From JAWKOK01 sp963765875 (lineage in GTDB: Bacteria; Chloroflexota; Anaerolineae; Caldilineales; Caldilineaceae): a stretch of DNA of 64,000 nucleotides. The notes beneath the pieces were generated by a model. That model worked only from the letters and a program-made list of their open reading frames with translations. It ran no database searches and was not told the DNA's origin. The DNA lies in contig CAVXYK010000007.1 of assembly GCA_963765875.1 (NCBI GenBank), positions 124,001 to 188,000 on the forward strand. Direction: 5' to 3'. Positions 42,570-51,824 of this stretch are shown piece by piece. Both the position numbers and the translations under genes were made by a program. Numbering within the stretch: position 1 is the stretch's first letter; each line of letters starts with the position of its first letter.

Positions 42570-43508
42570 ATGCGCTATCTGTTTCTCATGGATCCCCTGG
42601 AGACAGTCAGTATCAAGAAAGATACCAGCTTCGCTTTCATGGAATCTGCCTACGAACGGGGAGATCAAGTCTATTACGTGCCCAAAGGCGGCATTTCGTT
42701 GATCGAGGGTGATGTGGCCTTCACGGCCACATTGGTTCAACCTCAACGAGTCGCCGAAGAGCCTTTTATTGTCGGCGATAGTGTGCGCCTGACCGCAGCC
42801 GAGGTTGATGCCGTCTTCATCCGACCTGATCCGCCCTTTGACGACGAGTATCTTATGAACACATGGTTGCTCGATCATGCCGTCAAGGAGACCGTGGTCA
42901 TTAACAATCCGTCGGGTGTGCGTACGGTCAACGAGAAGGTTTGGGCCACCCAGTTTGTTGATCTCCTGCCCAAGACTGTGATTACTCGTCAGATGCAGGA
43001 TTATCATGACTTCCTCGCCGCCCAGGGCGATGTCATTGTCAAACCGACCAATGGCCATGGCGGGAAGTCCGTCTTTCGTGTTCAGCAGGGCGATCTAAAT
43101 GCCAATGTGGTCTTCGAGACGCTGACCAACATGGGGAAGCAGGAGGTCGTCGTGCAGGAGTATTTGCCTGCCGCAGCCGAGGGCGACAAACGCATTTTGC
43201 TGCTGGACGGCGATTACCTGGGTGCGGTTCTGCGCGTGCATGGCGATGATGACCATCGCAACAATTTCTTCTCTGGCGGCCATGCTGAGGAAACTGTGAT
43301 CACGCCCAGGGAGAAGGAGATCATGGCGGCTTTGAAGCCTGAATTGCAGCGGCTGGGGCTCTACTTTGTCGGCATTGACATCATCGGCGATACGCTGGTC
43401 GAGGTCAACGTCACATCGCCCACCGGCATCCAGGAGGCCAGCGAATATGCCGGCGAGCGTCTGGCCGATCGGGTCGTTGATTTCGTCGGCAACTTGGCGG
43501 CGGTGTAG
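42570..43508 (+). CDS. gshB: Glutathione synthetase-like ATP-grasp protein (GshB type)
   Basis: A 312-residue ATP-grasp ligase resembling prokaryotic glutathione synthetase, which joins gamma-glutamylcysteine and glycine. Family features are the start FLMDPLETVSIKKDTSFAFM, AVFIRPDPPFDDEYL, NPSGVRTVNEKVW, VIVKPTNGHGGKSVFRV, VVVQEYLPAAAEGDKRILLL and VEVNVTSPTGIQE. AAGGGA precedes the ATG. No gshA is nearby. Glutathione is not typical of Chloroflexota, so a different acceptor or horizontal origin is possible, but the match to GshB is close. Confidence 0.82.
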   Translation: MRYLFLMDPLETVSIKKDTSFAFMESAYERGDQVYYVPKGGISLIEGDVAFTATLVQPQRVAEEPFIVGDSVRLTAAEVDAVFIRPDPPFDDEYLMNTWLLDHAVKETVVINNPSGVRTVNEKVWATQFVDLLPKTVITRQMQDYHDFLAAQGDVIVKPTNGHGGKSVFRVQQGDLNANVVFETLTNMGKQEVVVQEYLPAAAEGDKRILLLDGDYLGAVLRVHGDDDHRNNFFSGGHAEETVITPREKEIMAALKPELQRLGLYFVGIDIIGDTLVEVNVTSPTGIQEASEYAGERLADRVVDFVGNLAAV

Positions 43509-43562
43509 CCGCGCAGACCAACTACTGACGGTGCGGTTGACTCTGCTGCAAGAAAAGATCCA

Positions 43563-43740
43563 GACACGAATTCACACGAATTTCCTCTCTGGATCGACGA
43601 CACAATATGTGCAAAATCGTGACCATTCGTGTCAAGAATAAACATGAATTCAGCCACTGATGGTCGCAGATAGGCGCAGATGGAAAGAGCTTCTCCTCTG
43701 TGAACCTCTGTGTCCCCTCCGTGCCTCTGTGGTGAATGAG
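43563..43740. repeat. Two adjacent repeat islands of different vocabulary
   Basis: The first part (43563-43635) has GACACGAATTCACACGAATT answered by TCGTGACCATTCGTGTC. The second (43655-43740) has GCAGATAGGCGCAGATGG followed by CCTCTGTGAACCTCTGTG and CCGTGCCTCTGTGGTGA. It precedes the IS element, which seems to have landed in repeat DNA. Confidence 0.55.
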
Positions 43741-43770
43741 ACCTTTTTGTATCGAAGCCACAGATGACTC

Positions 43771-45661
43771 TACTGCAAAAAGGGTCGCGAAAAAAGTAAA
43801 GACTTGGTAAACTGTCATGGACCCAATGGGTGACAGCGAATCAAGGAAATTGAAGCATGTTTCAAAAGAATCAGAAGCACCTGCAACCGAGCCTGATAAG
43901 TGACATATCAACGATGTTGGATGCGCAGCGAAAGCGGCTGCAAGAATCATGGGCGCCCGTGTTCTTTGAATATTGTTTTCGTCAGATCGGCGAAGAGATT
44001 TTTGCCGTGCTGTATGCGGATGAGCCGTCGAGACCGAATGTGCCGGTGAATGTCCTGGTCGGGCTGGAGATTCTGAAGAGCCCTTTGTGCCACAATAGGG
44101 TTGGAGCGATGCCGAGTTGTACGACGCCTTTCTCTTTGATATGCAAGTGCGCTATGCCCTGGGCTATGAGAGCCTGAATGACGGCTATTTTTCCATCCGT
44201 TCGCTCTACCACTTTCGAGAACGCTTGACCAACTACAATCAGAAACAGGGCATCAACCTGCTGGATGTGGCCTTTGAAGCCATCACGGATGAGCAGGTCA
44301 AAAGGCTGGAGATACGCACCAAGACCTTACGCATGGACAGTACGCAGATTGCCAGCGACATCAGGGACAGCAATCGACTCTACCTGTTGGTAGAAGGAGT
44401 GAACCGACTCTACCGCATGCTTGACGCCGCAGACCAGGCAAGCTATGCATCCTTGTGTGAAGCGTACATTGAGACGGGTTCCAAACACAATGTGTACGGT
44501 GTTCGAGGTGGAGCGGCAACCGATGCTGCCCTGCGGGCTGTTGGTCTGGTGCCGGCCCAGATGCTCACTGGCCTCAAAGCACAGTACGCCACAGATAGCG
44601 CTTACCAGACGGTTCAACGACTCTTTGACGAGAACTACTGTCTGGAGTCGGATGGGGTTGAATCCAAGGCCAACAGCGAGATCGGTTCAGGCGTCTTGCA
44701 GTCGTTGGATGATCTGGAAGCCAGCTTTCGGCGCAAGAACGGAGAGGAATACAAAGGCTATGTCGCCAACATCAGCGAGCGTTGTGATGAAGAGAACGAC
44801 GTGCAATTGATTCTCAAGGTCCAGGCGGCGCCCAACAACACCGACGATGCGGCTTTGCTGGTCGAGGCTATGCCCAACCTGGTGGAACGCACCGAGGTCG
44901 ACAAGCTCTATACGGACGGCGGCTTTGGCAGTGATGATGCGGACCGAGTGCTGAACCAGCATCGGGTGGTCCAGATTCAGAGCGCTCTCCGGGGCAATGC
45001 CCCCGACCCCGACAAGTTATCTCTGGCCGATTATGAAATCGAACAGGATGACGAGGGCAAACCGACCCACTTCACCTGTCCACAAGGCCAGCGGATCGAG
45101 GTGGAACCGGGACGAACCACCGGCTTTCTCGTTCGTTTCGACCTCGACATCTGTGCCGGATGCCCTATGCAGGCCATTTGTCGGGCACAACCGCAGAAGC
45201 GCGATCTCCGCTACACCATCAGCTTTACTCAAGAGGAAGTCTTTCGGGCACAACGCAGACGGCGACATCGGGCCTTTCTCGATTCACCCGGCAACCCCAG
45301 AGCCGCCGTCGAATCGAGCGTTCGTTCCGTCAAACACCCTTTCCGCAACGGCAAAGTGCCCGTGCGTGGCATCTTCCGCGTCACCTGTATGCTCGTGGCT
45401 TCTGCTGCCATGTGCAATGTGCGCCGGATTCAGCGATATCTGGCCCAAAATGGCCCTTTTCGCCACTTTCGTTTCAGGATTTCATCTTGTCGACCCCTGT
45501 CAAGACTTCTGTCGCCCACTATTTGGCGAACAATTGCCTCTGGCCGGTTTCATCGACAATTTCATCAGCGACACCTTTGTCGCACTCGAACTTCATGCTT
45601 CGGTTCTTAATGTACAGTTCTTGCAGCAGACTCATCTGTGACAAAAAAGCTTTTTGCAGTA
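43771..45661 (+). mobile_element. IS1182-like insertion sequence
   Basis: The ends share an inverted repeat: TACTGCAAAAAG at 43771-43782 and its reverse complement at 45650-45661; GACT just outside the left end and AGTC just outside the right may extend it with a one-base offset. The inside is filled by a transposase reading frame with one frameshift. No clear target duplication was found. Confidence 0.7.
43857..45610 (+). pseudogene. IS1182-family transposase (DDE, DUF772 N-terminus), one frameshift
   Basis: The first frame (FQKNQKHLQPSLISDISTML, FVVLYADE-like FAVLYADEPSRPNVPVNVLV) continues after about 44095-44103 in the next frame (WSDAELYDAFLFDMQVRYAL). The DDE core is present: LRMDSTQIASDI, LYTDGGFGSDDADRV, and a late ESSVRSVKHPFRNGK. 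The Cys cluster CAGCPMQAIC precedes the last part. No slippery heptamer is obvious at the break, so it is probably a mutation or an error. Confidence 0.75.
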
Positions 45662-45704
45662 AGTCATTCGTGTCATGGAAAGGCTTTTTGCAACGGTCTT
45701 TGCG

Positions 45705-47024
45705 TTACGGGCACTGGATCACGCCTTGAGCCCAGAGGCAGCCGCCGCAGGTCGGATACTCGTTGCCGAAGCAATCTTCCTCGTTGGCCACAGACATGTC
45801 ACAGCCGCCACAGAAGGTGCAGGGCGGGAAGGCAAAACTCTGCACACGTTTGCGATAGGCCAGGTACTCGGGATCGAGCCAGATGTCACCCAAGAGACGC
45901 CGACGTACATTGCCGACGATGTGTTGCTTGGAGAGTCGTTCCTTGCCGTGGAGATAGCCCGTGTGGGTGTGCATGAGCGGCCAGCAGGGGCTGACGTTGC
46001 CGTTCCATCCCACCGTCATAGAGCCGCTCTCGATATAGTTGCAGACATCGTTGCCGCCGCCCCAGTTGCTGCCGGCGTAACTCACGTTGTAGCCGCTATT
46101 GAAGGCCTTGAAGAGCGCGTCCTTGGTCCGTTCGTCGAAGTCCATCTTGGGCAAACTCAGGTGGGGCGCCTGGCCGTCGGCCATGTAGGTCACGGAACGC
46201 AGCGTCTTGCGGTAGAGCATCTCATCTTGCATGGCCTCGTTGATGGGCAGGACATTGGTCACCGAGAAGTGTTGTGCGCCAAAGCGGCGCGCCATTTTGA
46301 GTGCCTCGGGCAGGTCGTCGATGTTGCGTTCCATGGCCACAAAGGCAACGCCGATCTCGGGCTTGGAGAGGTAGATGTCCTTGCGCATAGAGCGCAGCCG
46401 CTTGAGGTTTTCGATGACGGTCGGCAACTCAGCGCCCAGCCGCACGTCGGCGTAGCTTTCGGGCGTTGAGCCGTCGATAGAGACCCAAATCACGTCAAGG
46501 TGGGCATCGATGAGCTGACGACAACGTTTCTCGGTGAGCAATGTGCCGTTGGTGATCATCTCGACGCGTGCGCCCAGCGCCTTCACCTGCGCGATCCATT
46601 CGGTCGTGCGCCGGTGGAAGAGCGGTTCGCCGATGCCGCCGAAGTAGACCGTGGGCAGCGTCTCCAACGACTTCAGTCCATCGAGGATGGCAGCAAAGGT
46701 GGCGTCAGACATGCGGCCAATCGGTGTGTCCCAGGCGTTGCGGAAGCAGGTCACGCAATCGATATTGCAGGCGTCGGTTGGTTCAATGTACAGTTTGGCC
46801 AGATGCCCGACCGGGCGGTGTAGTTTGACGCCGTTGTTGCCCTCCTCCAGCCGGACTTCGGCGCCGGGGACCAGGCCGAGCTTTCGCGCCACGTCCGGCG
46901 GCAGCACAAGCCGTCCCTGCTCGTCAACGGTGGCCCATGCGGTCGGTTTGCTGCTGATGGACGGCTCAGGCGTTGAACCGTTGGCGGATGAAGTGAGTAA
47001 GTCGATGGTTGAACGGATCGACAT
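45705..47024 (-). CDS. Radical SAM/SPASM protein with N-terminal AbrB-like domain
   Basis: A 439-residue fusion. Residues about 28-72 form an AbrB/MazE-like swapped-hairpin domain (WATVDEQGRLVLPPDVARKL, then GLVPGAEVRLEEG). A radical SAM core follows with the 4Fe-4S motif CNIDCVTC and GGIGEPL, then a C-terminal SPASM-like cysteine region (CGGCDMSV, EEDC, TCGGC, IQC). SPASM enzymes mature peptides or enzymes; a resemblance to maturases of tungsten oxidoreductases comes to mind but no such enzyme is encoded nearby. The AbrB part may bind DNA or act as a dimer handle. Confidence 0.75.
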   Translation of the reverse strand: MSIRSTIDLLTSSANGSTPEPSISSKPTAWATVDEQGRLVLPPDVARKLGLVPGAEVRLEEGNNGVKLHRPVGHLAKLYIEPTDACNIDCVTCFRNAWDTPIGRMSDATFAAILDGLKSLETLPTVYFGGIGEPLFHRRTTEWIAQVKALGARVEMITNGTLLTEKRCRQLIDAHLDVIWVSIDGSTPESYADVRLGAELPTVIENLKRLRSMRKDIYLSKPEIGVAFVAMERNIDDLPEALKMARRFGAQHFSVTNVLPINEAMQDEMLYRKTLRSVTYMADGQAPHLSLPKMDFDERTKDALFKAFNSGYNVSYAGSNWGGGNDVCNYIESGSMTVGWNGNVSPCWPLMHTHTGYLHGKERLSKQHIVGNVRRRLLGDIWLDPEYLAYRKRVQSFAFPPCTFCGGCDMSVANEEDCFGNEYPTCGGCLWAQGVIQCP

Positions 47025-47138
47025 GAATTGGTCCCTCCGAAAAGATCCGGGTCGTAAGGCGGTTCCTGGCCGGACAACGCTGGGTGGATTATACCAATTG
47101 TCCGGTCAACGGTCGTGTATCGAACGATCGTCTATCGT

Positions 47139-47196
47139 AAGGGCGACCCTTGTGGTCACCCGGTGTGGCGAGCGGACGACCACAAGGGTCGCCCCT
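47139..47196. repeat. Inverted repeat, GGGCGACCCTTGTGGTC arms
   Basis: AAGGGCGACCCTTGTGGTC (47139-47157) is answered by GACCACAAGGGTCGCCCCT (47178-47196); 17 bases pair perfectly. A copy of the right arm recurs at 52635. It lies in the gap between the radical SAM gene and the GT39 gene; the rest of that gap (47025-47267) shows nothing else. Confidence 0.7.
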
Positions 47197-47267
47197 ATGA
47201 AGATCTGTCGCTCCATCAACCAGGATTTGCTCTCAATGATGAGTTGTCTCCGGTCATCCACGAGGCT

Positions 47268-48791
47268 CTACTTCGCTTTGGCGCGATAGTATTGGGCCGG
47301 TTCGATCTCGTCGTAGACCAGATCATAGCCCTGCTCAAGGATGCTTCGAAAACTGTTGTCGTATCGATTGGGGAATCGCTCCAACAGCACATAGCGTGGG
47401 GAATACTCCTCGAGTACATCGACCAACGCCTCGTCTGTGATGACGCCGGTCTCCATGGTCTTGCGGCTGAGCACGGCGATGGGCGGCGGCACTGGCAGGC
47501 CGGCTTCAAAGGCGTAGAAGGGATGGTCGGTGAAGACGAAGTCGGTCTGACCGTCGTCTTTGGCGCGACTTGCTGCGTCGTCGCGCAGATGTTGGAAGGC
47601 AGGCTCAATGTAGTTGGGGCGGTTGATTGACATCTGAACAGCCAGCCGCTGCTCAAACGGCTGCGGCAGGAAGAGCACGCCGGCGACCAAAACAACCGCG
47701 GTTGCCACCAGCACCGCTCCGCTTCGCCAGGCCGCACTTGTCGGCATCTCCTCATTCCCCAACCGACGAAAGCCGCGTACCCAGACCTCAATGCCGAACG
47801 CACAGAGCCAGGATAGGGGTAGGGTAAGCAACAGCACGTGGTGATACCAGAGCGGGCGTTGGATCATCAGTGCCAACCACGTGAAGCCGAACCAGGTTAG
47901 CGGGAAAAGGATGTCGAGATCACGGAGTCGAATGGCCCAACTGACGCCGACGAGAGCCACAATGAGGTAGAGTGCATGCTGCCTAACGAAGTTGGGCAGG
48001 AAGGCTGAACTCTCGCGCACGAAGAACGACTGGTTCTGAGTCTGCGCGCCGAAGTGGGTACCCAGTAGCATGTCGGGACGCAGGGCTTGGAAATGGAGAC
48101 TCAGCACCAGGAAGACCGTGGCGAGCACGCCGCCCCAGACCAGGACTTGGAGGAGTCGCTTGCCCCAGCCAAGCCGAGCCTCACCGGCCCTGCTGTCGAG
48201 CAGTAGGAAGATGCCCACCGCCGGCCCGATTGCTGCGACGAAGAGCTTGGTCTGCAAGGCCAGCGCCATGATTGCCGCCGAAAGCACAATCCGCCACCAC
48301 TGGCGTTGTCCCGTCACCAGGAGGACCGCGGCAACCGAGGCCAAAGCCAAGGCCGGCAGTCCCACCATCACAGCGCCGCTCAGGCGAATGTAGTACTCGC
48401 TGAGCACCAGCAGCAGCATGGCAGCAGCAGCCGCAAACTCAGAAACTGATTTTCGCGTAGCCATATAGAGGCTCCAGAGAATCAGGGCGGAGCAAAGCAG
48501 GATCAGGATACGGGCTGAGGCGGCGCTGGATCCGAAGGGCTTGAACCACCACGAGAGCATGGCGGTCAGCAGCGGTGGCTGGTCGCTCCAGACGTCGGTG
48601 TAGAGCGCATAGCCCCGGTCGACGAGCAGCACCTTCATCAGGTTGATGCCCTCGTCATAGTCCCAATCGCGCGGATCAGCGTGGGGAGCGCGCCAGGCCA
48701 TGACGGCAAGAAATGAAAGTGGAACATAGAGGCCGGTCCGGCGGAGGAAACCCCACACGGCAGTGAAGGCTTTGCGGAGTGCAGTCGTCAA
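47268..48791 (-). CDS. GT39/ArnT-like membrane glycosyltransferase
   Basis: A 507-residue polytopic protein with about eleven helices and the first-loop acid motif of GT-C glycosyltransferases (DWDYDEGINLMKVLLVDRGY, then TDVWSDQPPLLTAM). Such enzymes use polyprenyl-phosphate sugars to modify lipids or proteins at the outer face of the membrane. The C-terminal part from about residue 370 is a soluble domain (TDEALVDVLEEYSPRYVLLE). It stands between the radical SAM gene and the muramidase gene; acceptor unknown. Confidence 0.8.
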   Translation of the reverse strand: MTTALRKAFTAVWGFLRRTGLYVPLSFLAVMAWRAPHADPRDWDYDEGINLMKVLLVDRGYALYTDVWSDQPPLLTAMLSWWFKPFGSSAASARILILLCSALILWSLYMATRKSVSEFAAAAAMLLLVLSEYYIRLSGAVMVGLPALALASVAAVLLVTGQRQWWRIVLSAAIMALALQTKLFVAAIGPAVGIFLLLDSRAGEARLGWGKRLLQVLVWGGVLATVFLVLSLHFQALRPDMLLGTHFGAQTQNQSFFVRESSAFLPNFVRQHALYLIVALVGVSWAIRLRDLDILFPLTWFGFTWLALMIQRPLWYHHVLLLTLPLSWLCAFGIEVWVRGFRRLGNEEMPTSAAWRSGAVLVATAVVLVAGVLFLPQPFEQRLAVQMSINRPNYIEPAFQHLRDDAASRAKDDGQTDFVFTDHPFYAFEAGLPVPPPIAVLSRKTMETGVITDEALVDVLEEYSPRYVLLERFPNRYDNSFRSILEQGYDLVYDEIEPAQYYRAKAK

Positions 48792-48851
48792 AGTGGATCT
48801 CGCGTCTCGTGGTTGGATGGGCTTGTGTGGGTCAGAATTCTTCGTTTTCCT

Positions 48852-50519
48852 CTACCGGAGCCCTGGCCTTCCGCTACTCCGTTTTCCGTGCTCATCCAAC
48901 ATCTCTTTGATCTTGGCAACGGCATCGTCGGTGGCGTCCTCGATCTCCGCATGGAAGGTCTCCATGTCGAGCGCGTAGGCAAGGCGTGTCCAGTAGGTAT
49001 TGTAGACGATTCCCAGCCAGGTGATGAATTGGAGATTCTCTTCAAGCGCCTGCAACGGTCGATTGAGGAAGTAGGAGAGAAAGACGGCCACGCTTAGCCC
49101 GCCAAAGACAAGTGCGCCACCCACCGCCGTGGCGGCATTGTCCGAGACTAATGCAATCACCACCGCGGCAACGAATGCGGCGATTCCCACACCAAACATG
49201 ATGCGATACATCCAGATGGTGGTGTGGTAGGGGTTCATGAACCCTTCGAGAATGCGGTTGAACATGATCTCGTTGTTGCGATAGCCCTGTTCAATATGTT
49301 CACGCCAGGCGCCATAAAGCTCGGGGTCAACCTCACGCAGAGATCGGCTTTCGCGTTCAGGCGGCAAATCCGACTCTGAATCGAAGGGCAGATCCGGCGA
49401 ACCAATGGGGAGCGGCAACGCGGCTGGAGCCACGGACGCACGTTGTGTGGTCGCCTTGACTTGATTGTAGACATCGATCCAGCCCTGAATGCGATCGGCG
49501 TAGGCCTGGGCGTGGGCCGGTCCATTGTAGACCGAAGCCATATGCACAAAGTCGCCGTTGCGGATGGTATTCGCAAGGTCGTTCATGTCAATAAAGCGAA
49601 AGAGACTGTCAAGCTGGCGGCGCTCGCTGCTGGCGAAGGCATGGAACATTTCTTGCACAGACTCGTAACCGATAAGTTGGTGATTGAATCCCATGATCTG
49701 CGGCGCGCCCATGCTGATCGACGCTAGCGCTAACTCTTCGTCCAGGCGACGCGCGATCTCGAAGACGCGCCACTCCTCATCCTGATTCTGGTGTATAGGC
49801 CGCCACGGCTGTCCGGGATCCGGCCGCCGATCGTGTTGGCCCGGCGCATCCCAACTGCGGACCGGATCATAGCGAAAGGCACGACGGAAAAGCGCTTCCT
49901 GGCTGCGTCCCCAACGGTCGTAAAATATGTGCGGCTCAAAGCGGATGATCATGCGACCGTCATCGCTGAAGGCGCCTCCGCCGGCCTCAGTCATCAGTAT
50001 CGCCAGCGCCGCAGCCGGGTCGATGCCGAGGTCTTGCCCCTTCTGCATCAGAAAGCCACCCAACCGGTTCCAGGTCTTGACCACCGTCTGCGCCTGCCAA
50101 GTCCCATTGGGTGGTGCGACCAGTCGACTGTCCGGCGGCGCCTCCATGCCGTCTTCTCTGTTGTTGGGATTGACGGGTTCGGGGCGGGGCGGCGAGGGCA
50201 TGGTCTTGAGGACGCGATCGAGCTGGCGCATGAGCAGGTTGCGCTCGTCGATACTCAGCCCCGCTAGCTCGTGCAGTGGCGTGCCTTGATAGGGGGCAAG
50301 TCGGTCAGCGGCCACGTCAGCGAGCGGGATGCCTGCCTTGGTCATCAATGCCCAGTCGTCGTCAAGATCCAGGGCTGCCGCGGCAAAGACAAAGGCGTTG
50401 ATCAGATCCTGGTGACTGAATGGACCGAATTCAATGATCTGCAATGTCTGTTCTTCACTCGTGATGTCTGGACACATGGGCACGTCCATTTCTGAATGAT
50501 ACAAGTCGTCATTCACCAT
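48852..50519 (-). CDS. N-acetylmuramidase-domain protein with C-terminal membrane anchor
   Basis: A 555-residue protein. After an N-terminal domain of unknown type (residues about 10-115), residues about 140-345 match the N-acetylmuramidase domain of phage-type endolysins: ALAILMTEAGGGAFSDDGR with a probable catalytic Glu, FEPHIFYDRWG and ISMGAPQIMGFNHQLIGYE. A linker leads to two membrane helices (about 455-505) and a conserved-looking tail (FITWLGIVYNTYWTRLAYAL). No signal peptide is visible, so how the muramidase reaches peptidoglycan is unclear. The start at 50519 avoids the repeat DNA that a longer frame would include. Confidence 0.68.
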   Translation of the reverse strand: MVNDDLYHSEMDVPMCPDITSEEQTLQIIEFGPFSHQDLINAFVFAAAALDLDDDWALMTKAGIPLADVAADRLAPYQGTPLHELAGLSIDERNLLMRQLDRVLKTMPSPPRPEPVNPNNREDGMEAPPDSRLVAPPNGTWQAQTVVKTWNRLGGFLMQKGQDLGIDPAAALAILMTEAGGGAFSDDGRMIIRFEPHIFYDRWGRSQEALFRRAFRYDPVRSWDAPGQHDRRPDPGQPWRPIHQNQDEEWRVFEIARRLDEELALASISMGAPQIMGFNHQLIGYESVQEMFHAFASSERRQLDSLFRFIDMNDLANTIRNGDFVHMASVYNGPAHAQAYADRIQGWIDVYNQVKATTQRASVAPAALPLPIGSPDLPFDSESDLPPERESRSLREVDPELYGAWREHIEQGYRNNEIMFNRILEGFMNPYHTTIWMYRIMFGVGIAAFVAAVVIALVSDNAATAVGGALVFGGLSVAVFLSYFLNRPLQALEENLQFITWLGIVYNTYWTRLAYALDMETFHAEIEDATDDAVAKIKEMLDEHGKRSSGRPGLR

Positions 50520-50547
50520 TGACCCCGCTGCAAAAGCCTTTTTCGCC

Positions 50548-50656
50548 ACAGATTTACACAGATAAAAAAGGGATAAAACACAGATGGTACCAGGATTACT
50601 CTGGACACTTGGTAAATATCTGTGAAAATCAGTTTTTTTCTGTGGCTATCTGTGGC
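50548..50656. repeat. Palindromic repeat island, CACAGAT words
   Basis: GCCACAGATTTACACAGATA at the left is answered by ATCTGTGGCA-type words at the right, with TACCAGGATTACTCTGG in the middle. It is close in sequence and layout to the island at 6343. Confidence 0.75.
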
Positions 50657-50812
50657 AAATTCCCGTTTTTGCAGTGAAGTCACCATTTACTCGTTGCGGG
50701 CGAGGATCAACGCGAACGCTGTCTCCAAGTCGACCTCTATTCTGTTGGTGAATTTACAGGCACTGCATTCATTGGACGAATCAATTCAAGACCTTGTTCC
50801 GCGCAGGTTTTC

Positions 50813-51730
50813 CTATCCCTCAACAACTCTCTGGACGACTGGGTACCCTACATTGGCTGTGCGATCGCCGTAGAGCTGACTCAATCTCCGGGTCATCGGG
50901 CCGGTCTCGCCGTCGGCGATGGCACGGCCATCAACTTCGCAGACCGTCGCCAACTCGCCCATGGTACCGGTGCAGAAGATCTCGTCGGCGCGATAGACTT
51001 CGGTCATTGAGATGTTGGAAACGGAGTGTGGAATCTCGTTGGCGCGGCAGATTTCGAGCACAGTGGCCCTGGTGATGCCCTCAGGGCAGGCGTGCGTGTG
51101 GGAGGTCATCACGACGCCGTCGTGGACAATGAAGAGGTGGGTGGCGTTGGTCTCTGCCACAAAGCCGTCGACATCAAGCATTACGGCGTCATCAACGCCT
51201 GCCTGGTTGGCCTGGAGCTTGGCCAGGATCGAGTTGAGCATATTGCATGAGTGGATGTTCTGATCAAGGCAGTCTGGCGGGATTCTGCGTACGGACGAGG
51301 TGATCAGGCGCAGCCCTGTCTTGTCGTAGACTGGGGGTTTGTGTTCCGCCAGGATGATCAGCGTGGGTCCGGCGGTGTTGATGCGGGGATCCATGCCGCT
51401 GGTGTACTTCAGGCCGCGGGTCAACGTAAGTCGAATGTGGACGTTGTCGGTCATCTCATTGGCTGACAACGTTTTTTGAAGCTCCTCGATTATTGTCTCG
51501 TGGGACGGAATCTCAGCGTAGGCCAGCGCTTTGGCCGAATCATTAAGCCGGTCCAGGTGCTCGATCAGCTTGAAGATGCGCCCATTGTAGAGACGAAGTC
51601 CTTCCCAAACTGCATCGCCGTTCTGGACAGACGAGTCGAACGGGCTGATTCCGGCCTGGTCGCGATGGATCAGCTCGCCGTTGATGTTGACGAGCAGGTC
51701 ACGGTTCTTTTCGTAGAATGGTTGCAGCAT
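50813..51730 (-). CDS. Class IV aminotransferase-like protein lacking the PLP lysine
   Basis: A 305-residue fold-type IV PLP enzyme homologue (BCAT/D-amino-acid transaminase group): GISPFDSSVQNGDAVWEGLR, LTRGLKY, LDVDGFVAETNATHLFIV, ACPEGITRATVLEICR and FCTGTMGELATV. The catalytic lysine normally stands in a (D/N)IKSxNxL motif; here it is NIHSCNML, with His encoded by CAC. Transamination by the usual mechanism is therefore doubtful. A sulfotransferase-like gene lies 94 bases upstream on the same strand. The pair resembles the two halves of plant proteins named branched-chain aminotransferase-like, a comparison made from memory. Confidence 0.8.
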   Translation of the reverse strand: MLQPFYEKNRDLLVNINGELIHRDQAGISPFDSSVQNGDAVWEGLRLYNGRIFKLIEHLDRLNDSAKALAYAEIPSHETIIEELQKTLSANEMTDNVHIRLTLTRGLKYTSGMDPRINTAGPTLIILAEHKPPVYDKTGLRLITSSVRRIPPDCLDQNIHSCNMLNSILAKLQANQAGVDDAVMLDVDGFVAETNATHLFIVHDGVVMTSHTHACPEGITRATVLEICRANEIPHSVSNISMTEVYRADEIFCTGTMGELATVCEVDGRAIADGETGPMTRRLSQLYGDRTANVGYPVVQRVVEG

Positions 51731-51824
51731 TGATCGTAGTTCCTATCTAGTTTGGTTCAAGTTTTTAGGTCGCCTTCGACAAGCTCAGGCAACGGCTAGT
51801 CTCGGCTGTTGAATAGCTACGTCG

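Noticed and set aside
44095..44103. Programmed frameshift in the transposase
   Set aside because: No slippery A/T heptamer or following structure is evident, and IS1182-type elements usually encode a single open frame.
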